This document shows, one piece after another, positions 24,279-39,900 of a stretch of DNA of 64,000 nucleotides. The position numbers were made by a program, and so were the translations under genes. This DNA is from Apodospora peruviana (Eukaryota > Ascomycota > Sordariomycetes > Sordariales > Lasiosphaeriaceae): contig JAUEDM010000002.1 of the NCBI GenBank assembly GCA_033439685.1, positions 1,054,001-1,118,000 of the forward strand, in the 5' to 3' direction. The notes under the pieces are model-generated. The model was not told the DNA's origin and did not search any database. It worked only from the letters and a program-made list of their open reading frames with translations. How positions within the stretch are numbered: position 1 is the stretch's first letter; each line of letters begins with the position of its first letter.

Positions 24279-27200
24279 ATGGGTGGCAAATGGTGCATGG
24301 ATGGCGTTTGGTGGGTTTCTCTTTTGTCATGGGTTGGCTTATTACCTTTTAGGGGGAATGACTGCTACTGTTTAACAGCTTCTGGCCGCCCTTGCTCTTC
24401 TTTGGTTATCACTTTCTATTTCCCCTGTACTTCTGCCTTTTCAAGTGGGGGCCATTCGGGCTTCCTTTTGACCAGTCAGAAGAATATCTTGAAAAACGAC
24501 TACAAAATAATGAGTCAGGATACCAGTGTTCCCAGGATACACAAGTGCCATGAAATTCCAGTGTCTTGCTAATGGAAGTTCGATGATCTTTTTGACAGAT
24601 CTGGATGATGACGGACTGACTGACTGATTCGATGACTGATTGTGATAGGTAGATTATCTTACCTACCTCATTCTATTTTTGCTTTCTTTGTCAACCTAAT
24701 CTAGACCATCGTGTCCGTAAGTATTTTCTTAGATAAGAACCCGAAGAGCATGTACCCCACCGGAAAGGTGATATCTTTTGACCAGTTTCCTGGAATATGC
24801 CCGAATTGGGACTTGCTTTTGCTTTATTGCTTGGCATGCGTGTGTTTTGCATCTACCTTACTTTTACCGGGTAATGTTTGCCGATGAGTTAGTAGAGTGG
24901 TGGTTCTGTTTCCGAGATGAGGTCTTCAACACCCGGGATAGATAAGAGATAGGTTCCAGGTTGATATCATGCGTTATTTGGGTTTTGGTGTATCCTATGT
25001 CCTGCGAATATTTGGCACTGTAGGTAAACCCTTCCCGTATCAGTGGGTTTCTTTAATCTGAGTGTGTGTAGGTTTCAGTAAAAAGAAAAGGGTGTATACA
25101 GACATATTGATGGCGAGTTATCACCAACTACAACCAACACATAGCCAATGAGCCACAGTTTACGGTGTATTCGGACTTTGACAGCGTGTGATATTGATGG
25201 CCTACATACCAGACACGTCCACATCTTTCGAGAATGGTTGGCGAGTTGGAGAGTCTAGATGCTCTGCTTCCGGTCCAGACAACTACTTCTCTACAACTCG
25301 GTATCTTCTATTACTGGTGAGCTTTGCGTTATCATCAGCTGTCCAAGCATGCTTTGTGTACCTCTTCAGTTTCTTGTGCCCTTGCGAAGTTCCATGTTTG
25401 AACTGTTTCTATTAGATTAGATCTCTTCATGTTTACCGGCTCTGTCCTCCGGCACACTACATGTATGTTCTGGATCGGAAACCAGGGGCGGTGCAGAGTT
25501 TTCAAGGCGAGATGATTCAGGCTCGTTACCGAGGTACACACACACACACTTTGACCCAACTAGCAATAGACACAACCTGACGCTATCTTGCCTCCTCTAT
25601 CTTGCCTTACGTGACCAAACATGTGTTTTTCTATCGGCGTTTCATGTCTCAGAACCCTCACAGCCAAAGCAGTGCGAGGCAGCGCGGCTGCATGTCTACC
25701 GCCAATTTAACTACGTAATGTCTGTCTCTGAAATAGAACGTGCAACGAGTTAGTTTGCCACATCACCGTCTGGATGCATGTCTCAAGGCTAGCCGTTGGG
25801 TTGTAGGTAGGCGTATGGGGACAAGAAAAAAAGGCCGCTAGGTGCCAGCCATCACATTCACAGCCCACTGTATGTTTGTCGGAGGAAAAGCGCCGGATCG
25901 AAACTGTATAATTACACAACTGCAGCAGCTGGGAAGAAGATTGCTTGTCCTACCACACTTTTGTTTTCCCTTTTGTCCATCTGTTGAAAGAAATCCGGGG
26001 TCTATTGTGTGTGAGACTCGGTTTTATCTCTCTTTTATCTCTGTTTTATTATATTCTCTTTGGTCATCATCCTGATTCCTACCATGGCCATAAATAAGAC
26101 TGCTCTAGATGCTTTGCTTCACCGTTCACTTACAGCCTTCTCCCACTTCCGCAAAAAGGATTCCATTAACACATCAATACTGGCCCATCGCAGGTCCCGC
26201 CTGTATTCAAACCCCAGCCAACAGAGCAAATATTGGTCCCCGAACAAAAGAGTCCAGGCAACTCGATTTGAAGCCGAGTGATGCGAGGCAGCCGGAATTT
26301 GCCTTCCGGTCTCGTTGCCGATACTTGGTTTATTGGAAACAAGTAAACCACTGTGTGATTGATCTCGCAACCTTCGACTCAAAGCCTGCCCGCTTGCTTA
26401 TTGTTGTCTCGTGTGTATTGTTCAGTACCGAGGTTTGTGATAAGACCAATACGGATTACGAAACGAACTGGAATGACTTAGGAGGTACCTGGTAAGTGTT
26501 GATGTGCCGGGTAGAATGCAGAGTCCATCCGTGTGACCCTATTGAGAAACTACACACCTTAATTACCAAGCGATGCGAGGCTATATATTCGGACCCAGAA
26601 ATAGTCAACGGTACCTCTCCACCTATCTGGGTATCCAGATCGCCCGTCTGTTCGGTTCGGCTCCACACTGAATCTAGAACTGAAATATACCGGTAGGCAG
26701 ACGCAGGAAATGCAAAGGTCTGGCGCAGGCAGTTATCCAAAATCTCTCCTCATCGGCGTCTTTAACAGAGAGAGCTAGTCCCAACTAACAAACAAAACCC
26801 CCCGAAACCGATCTCACCATAGCCACCAGAACGTAAAAATCATGACTGCCGGCTCCATTTACCGCCCGTCCGGCTTACTCCGTTAATATAAAATATCTGC
26901 ACACTGCCTACCTAACCTTTGGTACAGTAGGAATGTGCCGATGTTTACTTGCATCGTGCTGACATTTGTCCTTCTCAGCCAATAACCTGCGAGAAGTGCC
27001 TGATCTCCCTCCAACAAAGTACCTAGCGAGCTTACGGTAGTCAGTCAGGTAGTTAATGGGAAAGTTGGTTCTGGGCCCCTTTTGCAGAACAGACAATCAT
27101 CTCACTACTTCCAAGGAAACCAACTAAGTCCGTTGCCTAGCGGGCTTGCAAGGTAGGAGGAGGAGGAAGAAGAAACAGGCACCTAAGGAAAGTGACAGAG

Positions 27201-30200
27201 CACAGCAGTCAGAACATACATGATACGTACACCAGTAAGCGGATACGCACATACAGGAAGGATGGAGCGGTCTGGTGCGTACCGAATGCGAGATGCAGTT
27301 CTTCAACCTTCAGGATAGCTACATACATACAGTTCCACTGCCTGACCAAAAAGTAAGCTCCTAACACCGCTGAACTGCAGTGCCCTTCTTACACTGCCTT
27401 GGCGGACTCTTTTGATAAGGTGGTAGAACGCTAAATAAGTTAGCAAGTTGCGTGTGTGCTGTGTAACTCACTTACATCGGTTGTATATCGTATTGTATGT
27501 ACCATACCAAGTATGTACAGCAATACATACCGACAATACTGTAAACATGAAAGAGACAGTGACATCTTGGCAACCCCCCCTTTTCGGAAAATTTATCGCG
27601 ACAGATCACATCCCCATAAACCCCTTTGGGCGGGGTGCCCTGTTTTGGTTGGACATTAAAGGCAACATGCCAAGCTTTTGCCCGATACAACCAATGGAAT
27701 CACGCACACCCTTCGCATTTGGCTACCCTTGCCACCTCGCCGTCTGTCGTCTTCCCGCGACCAGGTTTTGGGGCCAGTTTAGCCTTTTCCATCCCAGCGG
27801 TTTAGCGTATTTATTGGGGGTGGTGTTGCGTTGCCATCCCGCACTCTCGAATACACCAAGGTCTACGGATTATGCCCGCTTAAGCACTTGGAAACAGGCA
27901 TCCGAACGAATCAACGAACCACAGGCCCCCGCATCTGAACAAGGTGTGGCTAGATGCCATGTTGCAAGGGGTGCCCTGGCCTCATGGAAAGACAAGGATC
28001 AGGGGTAGGTTGGGTTGCAGAGAGCAATCCCAGTGCCGCCCCAACGACATATTAGCCAAAGTAATGGCTTGATATTAAACGTCCATTCGCTGTTATCATC
28101 ATGTCTCAGCTTTGCACCTTAATATCAACGTCCCGCGCCTTGTTCCATTACTATAGTGTTAGTGTGTCACTTATCTATTGTGTGAAATATTTCTCCATGA
28201 TTCCGGAAACAGGCATGGGTTATTTGCGTGATGCGTGTGATGGCCACCTTTTCTCATCAAGGCGTATGATGGAGCCGACGCTATTCAAGTACCGGGACAG
28301 GCAGTCCCAGCCCCGTCGAGAGAGCAGGGAACAGGGGCGAACGGGAAAGCGCGGGAGGTGATTGGGAAATACGAGATGTGTGCCTGTCCCTGTCACGATA
28401 GAAAAACACCCCACATAGTAGACACGGGTAAGTTGACGTCCTGCTATACCCTCAATATCGGGAAGAGTCGAAAGTTCCTTTTGGTGGGTCACGGTTCACT
28501 AAACTTCGCGATGGAAGAAGCCGCTTGTTTTGGTGAGCACAGCGAGGGATAATTGTCTCGTTTCTCGACACCGGTCAGTGGGTGTTTCGTTCAGCGACAG
28601 ACGGTGAGACGCCAACAGCCCGCCTCGATTCGGCACGGCCACGCTGGCTGTGGTCTCACTGAGTAGTCGGCCGAAACGTTTTCCGCAGGAGGGCACGGGT
28701 GCGCCGTGGACTGCCAGGAATCCGGGAACTCGACCTTGTACAATAACGTAAATAGTGCAGGAAAGTGGCTCGTGACTCTTGATATGGCCAGTCAAGGCTA
28801 AAGACAGAGGGAACTAGCGTCTGTAGGTTGGGGATCGCGTGGTGAGACAGCGGATGTTGAACGACAACACAGTTACCTTGCGGTTGCAACTGCAGGCAGG
28901 TCAGGCGGCTGGGAGCGGGATCAGAGTTCAATAGACGATCTTGACGCGGCATTAGCTCTTTGGCCGTAATTGAGGTTGGACGGTGCACAGCTTGCGAGGC
29001 AATTCCAAGTGCAGCAGCGGAAAGATTGATGGCCCGGGCGGCCGCACTCTAAGCCAAAGTCCCTGGCCATTCAGAGCATTGTGTTGAGGCAAGCTTTCCC
29101 CCGTGTATGCTGTCCCACTATACAGCACAGAGCAGACCGGAAAGTCGGGAGCGGTGCACAAAGTGCCTTGATAGCACGCGCATGCCGCATGACGAAGAGG
29201 GTTGAAGATGGGCGACGGACCGTGACTCTGACGTGGGTATGTGGGTTGGGCGGGGAGCGGACCACAGCGGGAAGACGAAGCACGACATGGAGACGAACTC
29301 GGCCGATAGCCCGGGAATTTTCTGGTACTGCGTATTACCCTTGCGCTTGGCCTCTGCTCTCCAAACGATGGGTATATGTGAGATGGGCACACAACAGGCT
29401 AAAGTCGGACGCTTGGTTCCTTTCCCCCCACCCGTGGGCACAACTTGCCCTATCGAAAAATCCCATCTCTGGGGGAGGAGTCGTTTGGGGGCAAAATCGC
29501 AGCCCTATTCTAGACATTGTGTCAATATGGAAGCAGATTGCGTGGGTATTTCGGCGGAGCAGGAGAGGTCATTCGATGGAGGTTATTCGAGGTCATCCGA
29601 GGCGACTGGCCCGCCCCAGGCGATACACGACATGCCTGTAACCTGTGACCCGATGTGAGATTGTGACACAATCGTCGGGAAGGGGCGGGCTGGCAATCTT
29701 GGGAGATATTGGAAATGTCCCGCCGGTCAGGAGACGGGCGGAGAGAGATTTCTTGTTGCATGCCGCGCATCTTCGCTTGTTTCCAGCAGAATCGTAAATG
29801 GTAAATGTATCTTATGCAAAACAATCTCGCGTCGAAGTCTCGGACATCGGTGCCGTTACGGCCACGGCCGCTGTGGTTCCATCTGTGTTGATGATATTGA
29901 GTCGCGATGGAAGAAAAGTGAAGAGTCAAGAGAGGACGTTGAAAGAAGCGCCGCCTTACGACAAGTTGGTGCTAGCTGGTCTCAGGGCAGCCGTTCGGCG
30001 ACTGGGGGCAACCCTACACGTGTGCGCCGCCAGCCCTAAAATCCACACGCTAGCTGTTTTGGGTTGGCAGGGTGGGATTTCTCCACACAATATCGCTTGG
30101 TTTCTCAGATCGTGCACGGACATCTGGGGAAACGACACAAGCCACCCCACGAGGCACTGGCAAGGGCCCACGGAACTGCCAACAACTGAACTGTCGGCCA

Positions 30201-30977
30201 GGCCGCAGCAGTTTGAACCCCCAGAACCTGAACTTCCAGCGCAATGGAACCCCCCGCATGGAACTCCCGTCAGGAACAGGCAGCCACCATTCCAGGTTCA
30301 CTCGTCGTCGCGCCGTCTTTCCGGACGTTTTAAACAACAAAGTTCCATACATCATGGGCACAGACAATTTTTATTCTCACTTGTTGATGAATAAACGCAG
30401 AATGCGACATTGGAAGAACCGGTGCCGATTCGGCCAAGGCAAATCAACCAACGAGAACACTTGAATACTTTCTGAAGGGCAAGTTAATATCAGCCCTTCA
30501 TTTACATTCCTGCTTCCTCAACCATCAGTCAGCACCTTGATCACATAATATCTTGACGGAGTTATCCCGTGTTCTGTCCACGTGATTTGACAGAGCGTTG
30601 CTGTCGACCCTCCGGACGTCCGTGGGGATCTCGAGAATCTCAAGTTGAGTTTCAACCTCTTATGCTGGAGTGAGCATTTCCTGCCTCAGGTTGGTCGGCA
30701 CTTGCAACAACTATCTTCAGAATTCTGGCGAGATTGAACACGATGCTGTGGCGTCGATGGTGAAGCAAGTCGCCATATGCCGAAACTAGAAAAGACCTGT
30801 TTTCCATCTTTCGCTTCCTTTTCCCACTTGAGTCATGGCGATGGTAATTGCCATTGCACCATCAGCGGCCATGTCTCTTCTCATCACCAAATAGCAGTTC
30901 ATCCAACTGTCGTCTGTTAATGTCTCTTTTGGTGTTATGTACCTCCTTCCGATGAAGACGACGGACGGAGATCTGCC

Positions 30978-30997
30978 CATCCATCCATCCATCCATC
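30978..30997. repeat. (CATC)5 microsatellite
   Basis: Five tandem CATC units in gene-free DNA. Confidence 0.85.
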
Positions 30998-33900
30998 TTC
31001 GGACTGCTTTCAGGGCTCAGCTCATCTGGTCCCGGGCATCTCATACCTACCTCTTGTAAGAGATTTCATCATCACACTCACTCGCTCACAAAAAACGGGC
31101 TGGACCGCTTCCGATGATCCCCCTTGCTGTCTGTATGTCAGATGCGGAAACGGGTGACCGATCCGTACTCGATGTCTCTATCCAGACTGAAGGGAGTATC
31201 TCTATCTCTATCTCGGCGCCTCGTCATGATCAACACTCTCATCATCTGCCTCTCATCAGGCGATATCTCGGATTACTTTTCTGATGGCCGTGATAGTGCA
31301 GAGAAGGTGAAATGCGAAGTTTGATGAGTCTGCTGCTGTTGTTATCGGTGGTTATCCATATATGGGTGAGTGAGTGAGTGTGTGAACCTCTCCCAATCGT
31401 CCAGTGAGATCGGGCAGTGGGCATACTGAGCTCACCTAGGAGATATCACTGCGAGTCACACACTCTTTTTCTGGCTCCGATCATCGGGGTTCAGATGAAG
31501 TGAGCGGAAGTGGCGCGATGATGGTGATGATACACACCCTCACACTTCTTAACCCCTTCCGGCCAACTCACCCCTGGGCCGTGTGCAATGCGTGGAGGCG
31601 GTCCTCATGAAGAAACGAAAGACATCGAAATAACGATATCAGCATCGACGCAAACCTCTACACAATCCGGGTCGGTCGTGCTGCCATCTGAGTAAAAGGG
31701 GAGTAATACCGAGCCCCCTTTTTGATCATCGCTATTATCTTCAAACCTGTCAATCGTATCTAGATTTACAAAGAGGAGCAATAACCCAACGCCGAGATGG
31801 AGTAGAATCTGTAAGTGGCATTGTACAATCCAGATGTTATGATCCGCCCCTCCTCTTTCACTCTGTGTGTCCATCCATGGATCCTCTTCCAGCCAACAAG
31901 AGCTCAATTCGGCATATGCACGTAACTTTCTGTGGCCAAAGGGAGAGTAAATGGCACACAGACGGCAATGGTGATCGGCGGTGTCAACGGCCAACATTCT
32001 CTGATCTGCAATTCCGGGAGATGGTGATACATGACGGGAAACGGGAACCTAACACCCACGTGGATGCCACGCTGACCCGTACCCTCCTCGTCGGCGGATA
32101 GTGGCAGATATACCAGATCTTCCATGCGCTTATCGGCATCACCAGCCATACAACCGAGAGAGTATCTAGATCTAGCCTCACCACCGACCACCACCATCAC
32201 CAAAAACACGTGCGTACCATCGTGGACTAGTCCTACCGACCGGCTACCAGCTATGGGAAGTACAAACTACTTAAAAGGGGCTTGCCTCTGACACACGCCA
32301 AAGTATATCTGTCGCTGCTTAAAACACCATCATGAAGAGCTTCTAGCGTGGAATCCGTGCATTGGGAGCTGCGACGCTACCGCTAGGGTAGGGGTGTTCT
32401 GCGTCATGGTTGGCCCAAACTCTAACTTGGAAGAGACGATGATCTTCGAAAGCTTGGCTGTACGTACAACGTAGGTAGATAGTACGAACCCTGCTGCATG
32501 CGCACGACACTTGCAGAAGGCTCTCTCTTTGCGTTCACACCGTGGAGAGGTACGCGGGTAAGTCTACGTGCCCTATATGTAGTCTATCCATTCATTCACC
32601 CCCCTTCACCAAAACATGTCTCGGTCGTCGTCATCGTCGTCGATGTGTGGATCATGGCTCCTTTCGGAATACTGGCCGCCTTGGTGTGTTGTTGATCATG
32701 TCTCGGTCTCGCCACACGGCGGCAGGATGACGCTAGATGGCGTGTTGATAGCCTCGTCCCCTGATCTAAGTCGATCGGGAACTATATCGCAAAACCCAAT
32801 CTTGCAGGTACTTGGCTGCAAACTTTAGTTTAACCCAGATACGGTTGTAGCATCACGACGGTGATTTGCGGCGGCAGATCTAAAAGTTAGCGTCTATCTT
32901 ATTTGAACAACAGAAGCGTCTATCATACCTCATTCACCTGACCTGCCGTCCTTCTTGGGAGCAAGCGAGAAGCAAATCAACGCAACGTAGCTTTGCTTGC
33001 TTGCTTGATTGCCACATAGTTATCACCAACATTTCCATGAGAAATGTCATATCGTGAGGTGTCTTGGTCATCGTGTTGATTCAGGAGTAAAAGAAACGTG
33101 ACGTACGTAGGTCGAGGACGTGTGCATGTGTACCGAATAAGGCCAGGAGGCATGAATGGCGATACCCACACACCCACCCATACATCTCTCCACGATACAG
33201 GTCCAGGATCTATTACAGCCGGCAACATATGTCAGGCCGTTGCCGCAGCATACTCATGTAAGGCAAGTCGACCGCCCATGGTTAAACATACTTCCTTCTC
33301 TGGCCGACAAAAACCGGTCGCTGGGTAGAAGTCTCGACAAGCCCAATGGGGAAGGTTGTCGGGCTGATCGTGAAAGAGGAGGGCGAGCTCCAACCACACG
33401 GTGATTGCAATTCCCTTTCAGTATCCGACCTGGAATAGCCATGACAGACGAGGAATTGGTTCAAGTCTAAATCGATGATAGGCTTGGATAGTCCAGAAAC
33501 AGAAGGGGTTAAATAACATATTGGGCTGACCATGTTTATGTTTACAAACAGAGGGTCAAATCCTGGTCGAAGTGACTCCTTATGTTCCCACCTACTAACC
33601 ATTACTATATAAAACAAAACTTCATTCTCAGAGATCGCATCAAAATTAAGGAGATATATGTACATTACGACCTGACTTGTTGACACCAAGGTAAGGTAGT
33701 CAGTCAACGGAGCGGACTTGATGAGAAGCGTATTACTAAATTCCCCAGCAGAGAATAAAAACTCCGCGGACCAAAAGCCGTAGATAGATCCAACATGGGC
33801 CTCTCCTGTCCTACTATAACACCATTCAGAAGTTTGTCCTCTCAGGAGGCACCAAAAGCTGGTGACGAGCTCCAAGTGCCGCAAGCAGGTCCGGGGCACC

Positions 33901-36900
33901 GAGCCGAGCATCTAAAATTTCCGTCTATTAGGGTAAGGCTGGGTGGGCAGCCACCACCTGTACCACACAGAATACAAATAAAAAAGAACCCGGTACTAGA
34001 ATAGGTTCTCTGCAGCAAGCAACATGTGTCTGTTAGGTTGGTATAGACTCAGCTTCTTTAGTATGGTAGGGTAACTCACAACAGCAGAAGCTAGGTAAGG
34101 TATGTAGCTCTGGAGACTTCTTCCTTTATCTAGGCTTGCAGCTCGTGCTTAGCTGTTCTTTCTGAAACGCGACATAAACACACTCTCCCCCAGGTCCAAA
34201 ATCTGAGAGCAGGACTTGCAAGAGTCGGCATCTTCATAGACAGGTATATACCTAGGTACCTACGTAGGGAGGTGACCCAAGCATATCGCGCCAATAAACC
34301 TTATACTTGGCCTCGTATGCCAACAAGGGGTTAATAATGTTGGCCCAACAACACTGAACTAGGTAAGTATACAATGAAAGACGCTCTACACAGAACTTGG
34401 AGTTGTAAGATAGGTAACTATTCCATACCTACAATGATAATCATTGCAAAATAGCGAAACCTCTCATTGCTGTGTGCTGTACAGATGTACCGGTTAAATC
34501 AAGTGGGAGGTGTGAAGTGTGTGAATTAGGCCCTAGCAAACCCCTTTACATGCACATCGTGATTCCCAAGGAAGGATTTAGGGGTGCAGAGACTTGCATG
34601 GAGCCCGGTAGACATGTCAGACAAGGATACAGGGGTAGTTTGGAGTTTGGACCTCTGGTTCGTCCAAACTGCACCACCTGCCTTCCATTAAACTCACAGT
34701 TAGCACCGAGGAACCGACCGCACCACAAGTCTGCAGGCATCTTTCCCCCCGTGGGCAAGTATCTCCAGTGGCAGCGGAAGCCGACAGAGAAGGCAAGGGA
34801 GGCTGGCAAGTCAGTGGTATGAGCGGTGCAAAAAAGACAGGGAATAACATCCCCACTAGCCTTCGTCCAAGTCCATGGGCATGTCCATGCTTTCATGCCT
34901 CGTTGTCGGACTCTTGGGGGATCGACAGAGTCAACTGCCAGAAATGCCATCCCAAAAGGATGGAGAAACTCGCTCAAGAGGCCCCGCAGCGAAGCTCCTA
35001 CAACCCACTGCAGCTGTACCTAATTCCTGACCGATAGGTCGGTATTCTGCAGGCTTCCTCGCTACCATTCCGTATTTGGTGCCGAATTTCCTTCCTTTTA
35101 GATGTTACCAGGTACAAGGCTAGATACATTCTCACCGAGTAAGTATTTGTCAACTCACGCACAAGGTAAGGACCGGGAAATCTGTCGCTTCTTCTGGTGA
35201 TAAAGGCAGCTGGCAAGATAGCGTCATGCTGACAGCAGACGGACGGGGAGATGTGAGTATGTAAGATTTTGTACGTGCCCTCTTGTGCATGTTCCAATCA
35301 GAACATCGTGGTAGGAGGAGCAGGCGGGGTGTGGTAAATCTAAAGTCTCATCCGCTCGGTGCGCAAATGACTGAAGTCCTTTCGAAAGGAAAAATCTGAG
35401 CGATGAATTGGGGAAGGGAAAGGAAAGCGCCTAGCTGACAAACGCTAGACAATGAGCCACTGGGGAATGCAAGACTCACCTTCTTGGCCCCTTGCCCTCA
35501 AACGCACACACTCACCCTCAGCATGCTTTTGTGTGGCCGCCGACGTGACAACCATGACAACCTTCACAACCGAAGAGTCCAGGGATGCAGAGGTTCCAGG
35601 GGTCGGATCAGGTAACACTACGGCACAGCTAGCGCAGCCACGTAGGACTGTGATGGGTAAAGATCCTCGCTTCCCTACCGACCAGCCCGCTCTTCTTGAC
35701 TGGGGAGTATATGCTGATGCATTCTGTCCGAGGCCGTGAAAAGAAGATGAGGCGGTATTACAGCCCGACAGGTGTGGTGGTCTGATCAGCCCGGGCCAAG
35801 ATGTGAGTATCACATCATGATAACGAGGCATCCAAACGAGCAAGACCATCCACAGACAGATATGCCAAAGGCACGCGATTAAAGAACAATACGGAGTATT
35901 ATTTGTGTGCGTGGTGTAAGCTGTGCCTGCCAAGTGCCAGTCCGTGCCTGAAAAAGAGGCTCCGGTCGTGGGATTAGTTCCCAGTACCTCGGATAAACCC
36001 CACGCTCATTGCGGTTGTGTCGGCGGATGACACGCACACTTCCTCCACGGGCAGTACGGCAAAGAACATAGGATAGAAAGATAGCTCGCCAGGCTCGCCA
36101 TCTGGCTCCGAGACAGGAGATTCAGCGGGGTCTTGATACCCTTTGCAGTAGGCTGCCGAGAGATGGTGCAGTCAGGTTGGCTGCTTCCTTGGCGGCGTAG
36201 CCAAGCATTAGAGGATTTCGTGCTCGCCAGTCGCTACTATCAACGGAAATACTCCGTACCGCCAAAAATATGATGGGAATCTTCACCGACTGCCTCGGTC
36301 CCGAGAGTCGACTTTCCATCGCCTAAGGAACGCCACCTGCGCAAGCCCACGTTTAAGTTTGCATCAGTCCAGAGGCGCCCGCAGCAGCCATCGGGATGCT
36401 GCAGCCAACATTCGCAGCTCATCGATGGCGGGGACCAGCTGTAGCTTCACCAAAGGTCGCAGCTTGAGCTGTTGATGATCTTGGGGCGTGGGGTAAATGA
36501 ACCGGATTGGTGGGATAAGCAGACTGGGGCACCAGTCAACACTTCAACGGGCAGCGAGGGACAGTTGCCCAATTGCTGTGCGCCAGTGAATGGGTCGTAA
36601 CTTTCTTTGGTTGTCTTCACTTTTGTCGAGGGTACAGGTCGCGGCTGACCGTCACACACACCTGTACTGTCTTCGGCCCTTGGCAGGCCACACAACAGAC
36701 AGTAACAGCAGATGGGTTGTCACTGCAGACGAGCCCGTAAAACTCTCCGAGACAACCTGTCATGAGACGCATGGTGATGTGACTCGCCCACTCCCACGTC
36801 CGCCTGTCTCAGGGCATGGCCTGTGGAAGTTCGCCAGCATTACACTGCTGTCCTGCGTCATGTTTCTCTTCGGGATAATCCTCGCGTGGTGCGCGGACGG

Positions 36901-39900
36901 GTTATCCTCCCGATATGCGAGAGACGATTTCTCTAGTGGTCGACTTGTGTTTTTCCAAAAGAAGTCTGGACTGCGAGACGACAAATCGAAACGCCATTGC
37001 TTTCACGTGAACCATCGGTAGGGGTGCGTTCCGCATCTACTTGCCATTTTGCAAGGCTTCCTAGCCTGGGAGCTTGTCATATCCCCATTCACCACGGCTG
37101 TGTTACCCGACGCGCACGAAGCAAGCGCAAGGATAGCTGAATGGGGAAGACGAGTGCGGTCATGACGTTCTATTTCAGTATATGGTCGTCTAAACTTGTT
37201 CCCATCGAATCTGTTGTGGCACCGAGAGGGGGACCGTGATCTGCGAAGAAAGCAACGACGTTCTTAGACATGTGTCGGGCAGTGGACGGTCGTGCATCGT
37301 CTCAAGCCTCTAATCTGTTGGATTCTCGCGACATGCGTGAAGTCAGAAGTTGTGGTCGTAGTGAGACAAATCCGGGCGTCTTTGAACAGACCCTGGCGTG
37401 CGTCCTGACCAGCCCATCTCTGCAATGTCGGAAAGGACGGATCCGACTGTCGTTGGGTTCGTGTTGTTTACTGGGCTGAGCGAGATCGTTTTGCGGTCAG
37501 CGCTGTCTGCCTCATGCACCTCCGCGGTGTGGACCGACCGTGGGAAAGGGGACCGAGGGAGGTAATAATAGACGAATCTGCAAGATGCGGCAGTGATGAC
37601 GTTCCGACCTATGATGGTGGTGGCTGTATTCCGTAGTTCCCCGCGCTCAGCAGCCAGCAAAATGGACGACAAGAAGGTGTCAAACAGGAGCAATGGACAA
37701 TTTGACTTCTGATGTGGGATGTGGCGGACGGTCGAGAGCGTTCCGTAGTACTTACGGGTACCTCAGGCATTACCTGACATAGGGCTTTGCAAGTCCGATC
37801 GGCTCGCACACGCCAACGGGGCCCGAAAAGGATCCAGGCAGACCCGGCGCCACCGGCATGGGAAAGAACTCCCGGTCAGTCACAGAATTGCTCGTTCTTG
37901 TCTTACCTTCCAATCTTGGCAAGCTGGAAGGAACGAACAGTACTAGGTAGACGCGTGTCGCCATCACAGCCGCGTATGCTAAAAGGAAGGCACGGTCAGG
38001 GCACAAGCACCAACATGCCGACGTGATCCGATTCCCGTCCCGGGACCTGGACCCTGCATCAACGGGAACGGCGCGAACAACATGGCCGGAAAGGCCGGAG
38101 TTGCGCACTGGGATATTGGATCTCGGACCTCACAGGCATGTCCTGTGATTGCACGAGCTTCCAGGTTGCCAGCACAGGGAGCCACAGCCGTCTGACAGTG
38201 GTTGGAAACGTGCTCGTTGTTGCTGCTACGGCTGCATCTGCACTTGTCATGTTCGCGACTTCCTGCGGAGGTAATTGCAGCAATGCAGTTACCCAAGTCC
38301 GATGTCAGACTTCTATATGAGAGCATCAGAGCATAGGGCAATCGGAAGCTCCTTGACTGCTCTCGACCATCGCACATACAAAATACCACCACATACGCTG
38401 AGGAAGGAAATGGAAATAGTGGAAAGTTCCCTATGCGCCCATGGTCCTCAAGCTGCAAGGAGGGTCTTGGGGCGTTCAAGCCACAGGCGGGTAGCCGACA
38501 CTCAGAAACGTATTGGCGCACCGAGGTGCCGCTTCTGGAATTTAGATACGTATGGGCTTACTGATGATCCGATAAATCGAGATTGTTGACCAACCAGCGT
38601 GGCAGATGGGGCTTGGAAAGGAAAGAAGGGTTGGTAGTGCTCAATCTGGGTGGATTGGTGAGTGACGACAACCGGGGAAGAGGAGCCGACGGAGCTGCTC
38701 GGTAAGTATAATAACTCCCGTCGGCATCTGATGATACCTCTTGATGATATTGCGAACTTTAAACATTGATGAGCATGCGGACACTCCCTCGAAAGCCGTC
38801 AAATATGTGTGTGAACGAACCGCTATATGCTCAAAGCATCATTTGACTATCCGGTTGTCTGCTTATGTCCAGCGCATCTCGCAGTGCGTCAGATTGCCGA
38901 ACTCCCTCCATGCCTGACCCGGACATTTTGTGACCCGTTTTCTGGTAACTCTGATCTACGGGTATAGGTTGATGACCTGTTCATCACATTGTTCAGTGAG
39001 GGTTGAAGTAGGTCTTTTAATCTAAGCAATACACTCTCAGAATAGAAACAACGCGGACCGCAATTGCTGAAAGTCACACGTTCAAAAGTCCCGGATACTG
39101 TAGTTTGGTACACTTCCGAGCTATTAAACAGCAATGGATAAAACCACAGGGCGATGATTTGCAACTTGCCTAGATCCATGTTGCTGCTAGCTTTCAGTCT
39201 GCCAGATCATGTGAATGCGTTAATCCAACATTCATTTACCGTAGTTCCCCAAACTAATTGGATGTTAGCTTGATTCTTTTTTTAGTGGTATACTACTCTG
39301 TGAACATCCAATATGAACTATTGTGGAGACTCACCCGGCTGTTAGTGCATTTACACTCCTCACCCCGCGTTCAGAGCGAATCGCACTACCAGCCGTCCGC
39401 GCCATTACCATCCGCCCACAGATCTCAGGTGACAGTTACCTAGCTCCGGACCTTAATCGCACTACTAGGCGGGGGACGGGCGGCAAATGACAGCGGGATC
39501 CAAGTGTTGTGTTCCCGGCGCGCGCGGGTCCGGGACAGTCCGGGCCGTATCGAAAGCGCACAACCGCGGAAGAAGGCGTGGCTTGAAAAGACGGCAGGAA
39601 GAGTCTAAGCCAGCACCTAAGCATCCGACGGGCTCCGGGTGTGAAAAGCCTCAATGAAATATGCTCCCGTCACTGCTAGAGCAGCATCTGTGGGAATTGG
39701 TCAGTGCAGTGGTGCCCAGGTGTTTCCGTTTGATGTTTCGAGTCCGACCGCAGTTGCTCAAGTGGATCTCTTTCGCAGGGCAAAGCTTCCGCGAAGCCGA
39801 TAGGCTGGCCGGGGTGTGCGAGTTCCTAATTGGGAAGGATAGAGCAGCAAGGGTCTTCCACAGCAACATCCTGTGGCCAATGGGGTATTACGTTGTGACT

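Noticed and set aside
27448..28008. 186-residue plus-strand open frame
   Set aside because: No recognisable domain, no spliced partners and irregular composition; could be a chance frame in balanced-composition DNA.
33282..33911. 209-residue minus-strand open frame
   Set aside because: No similarity I can name, and it is surrounded by stop-rich spacer. Without transcript evidence I do not call it a gene.
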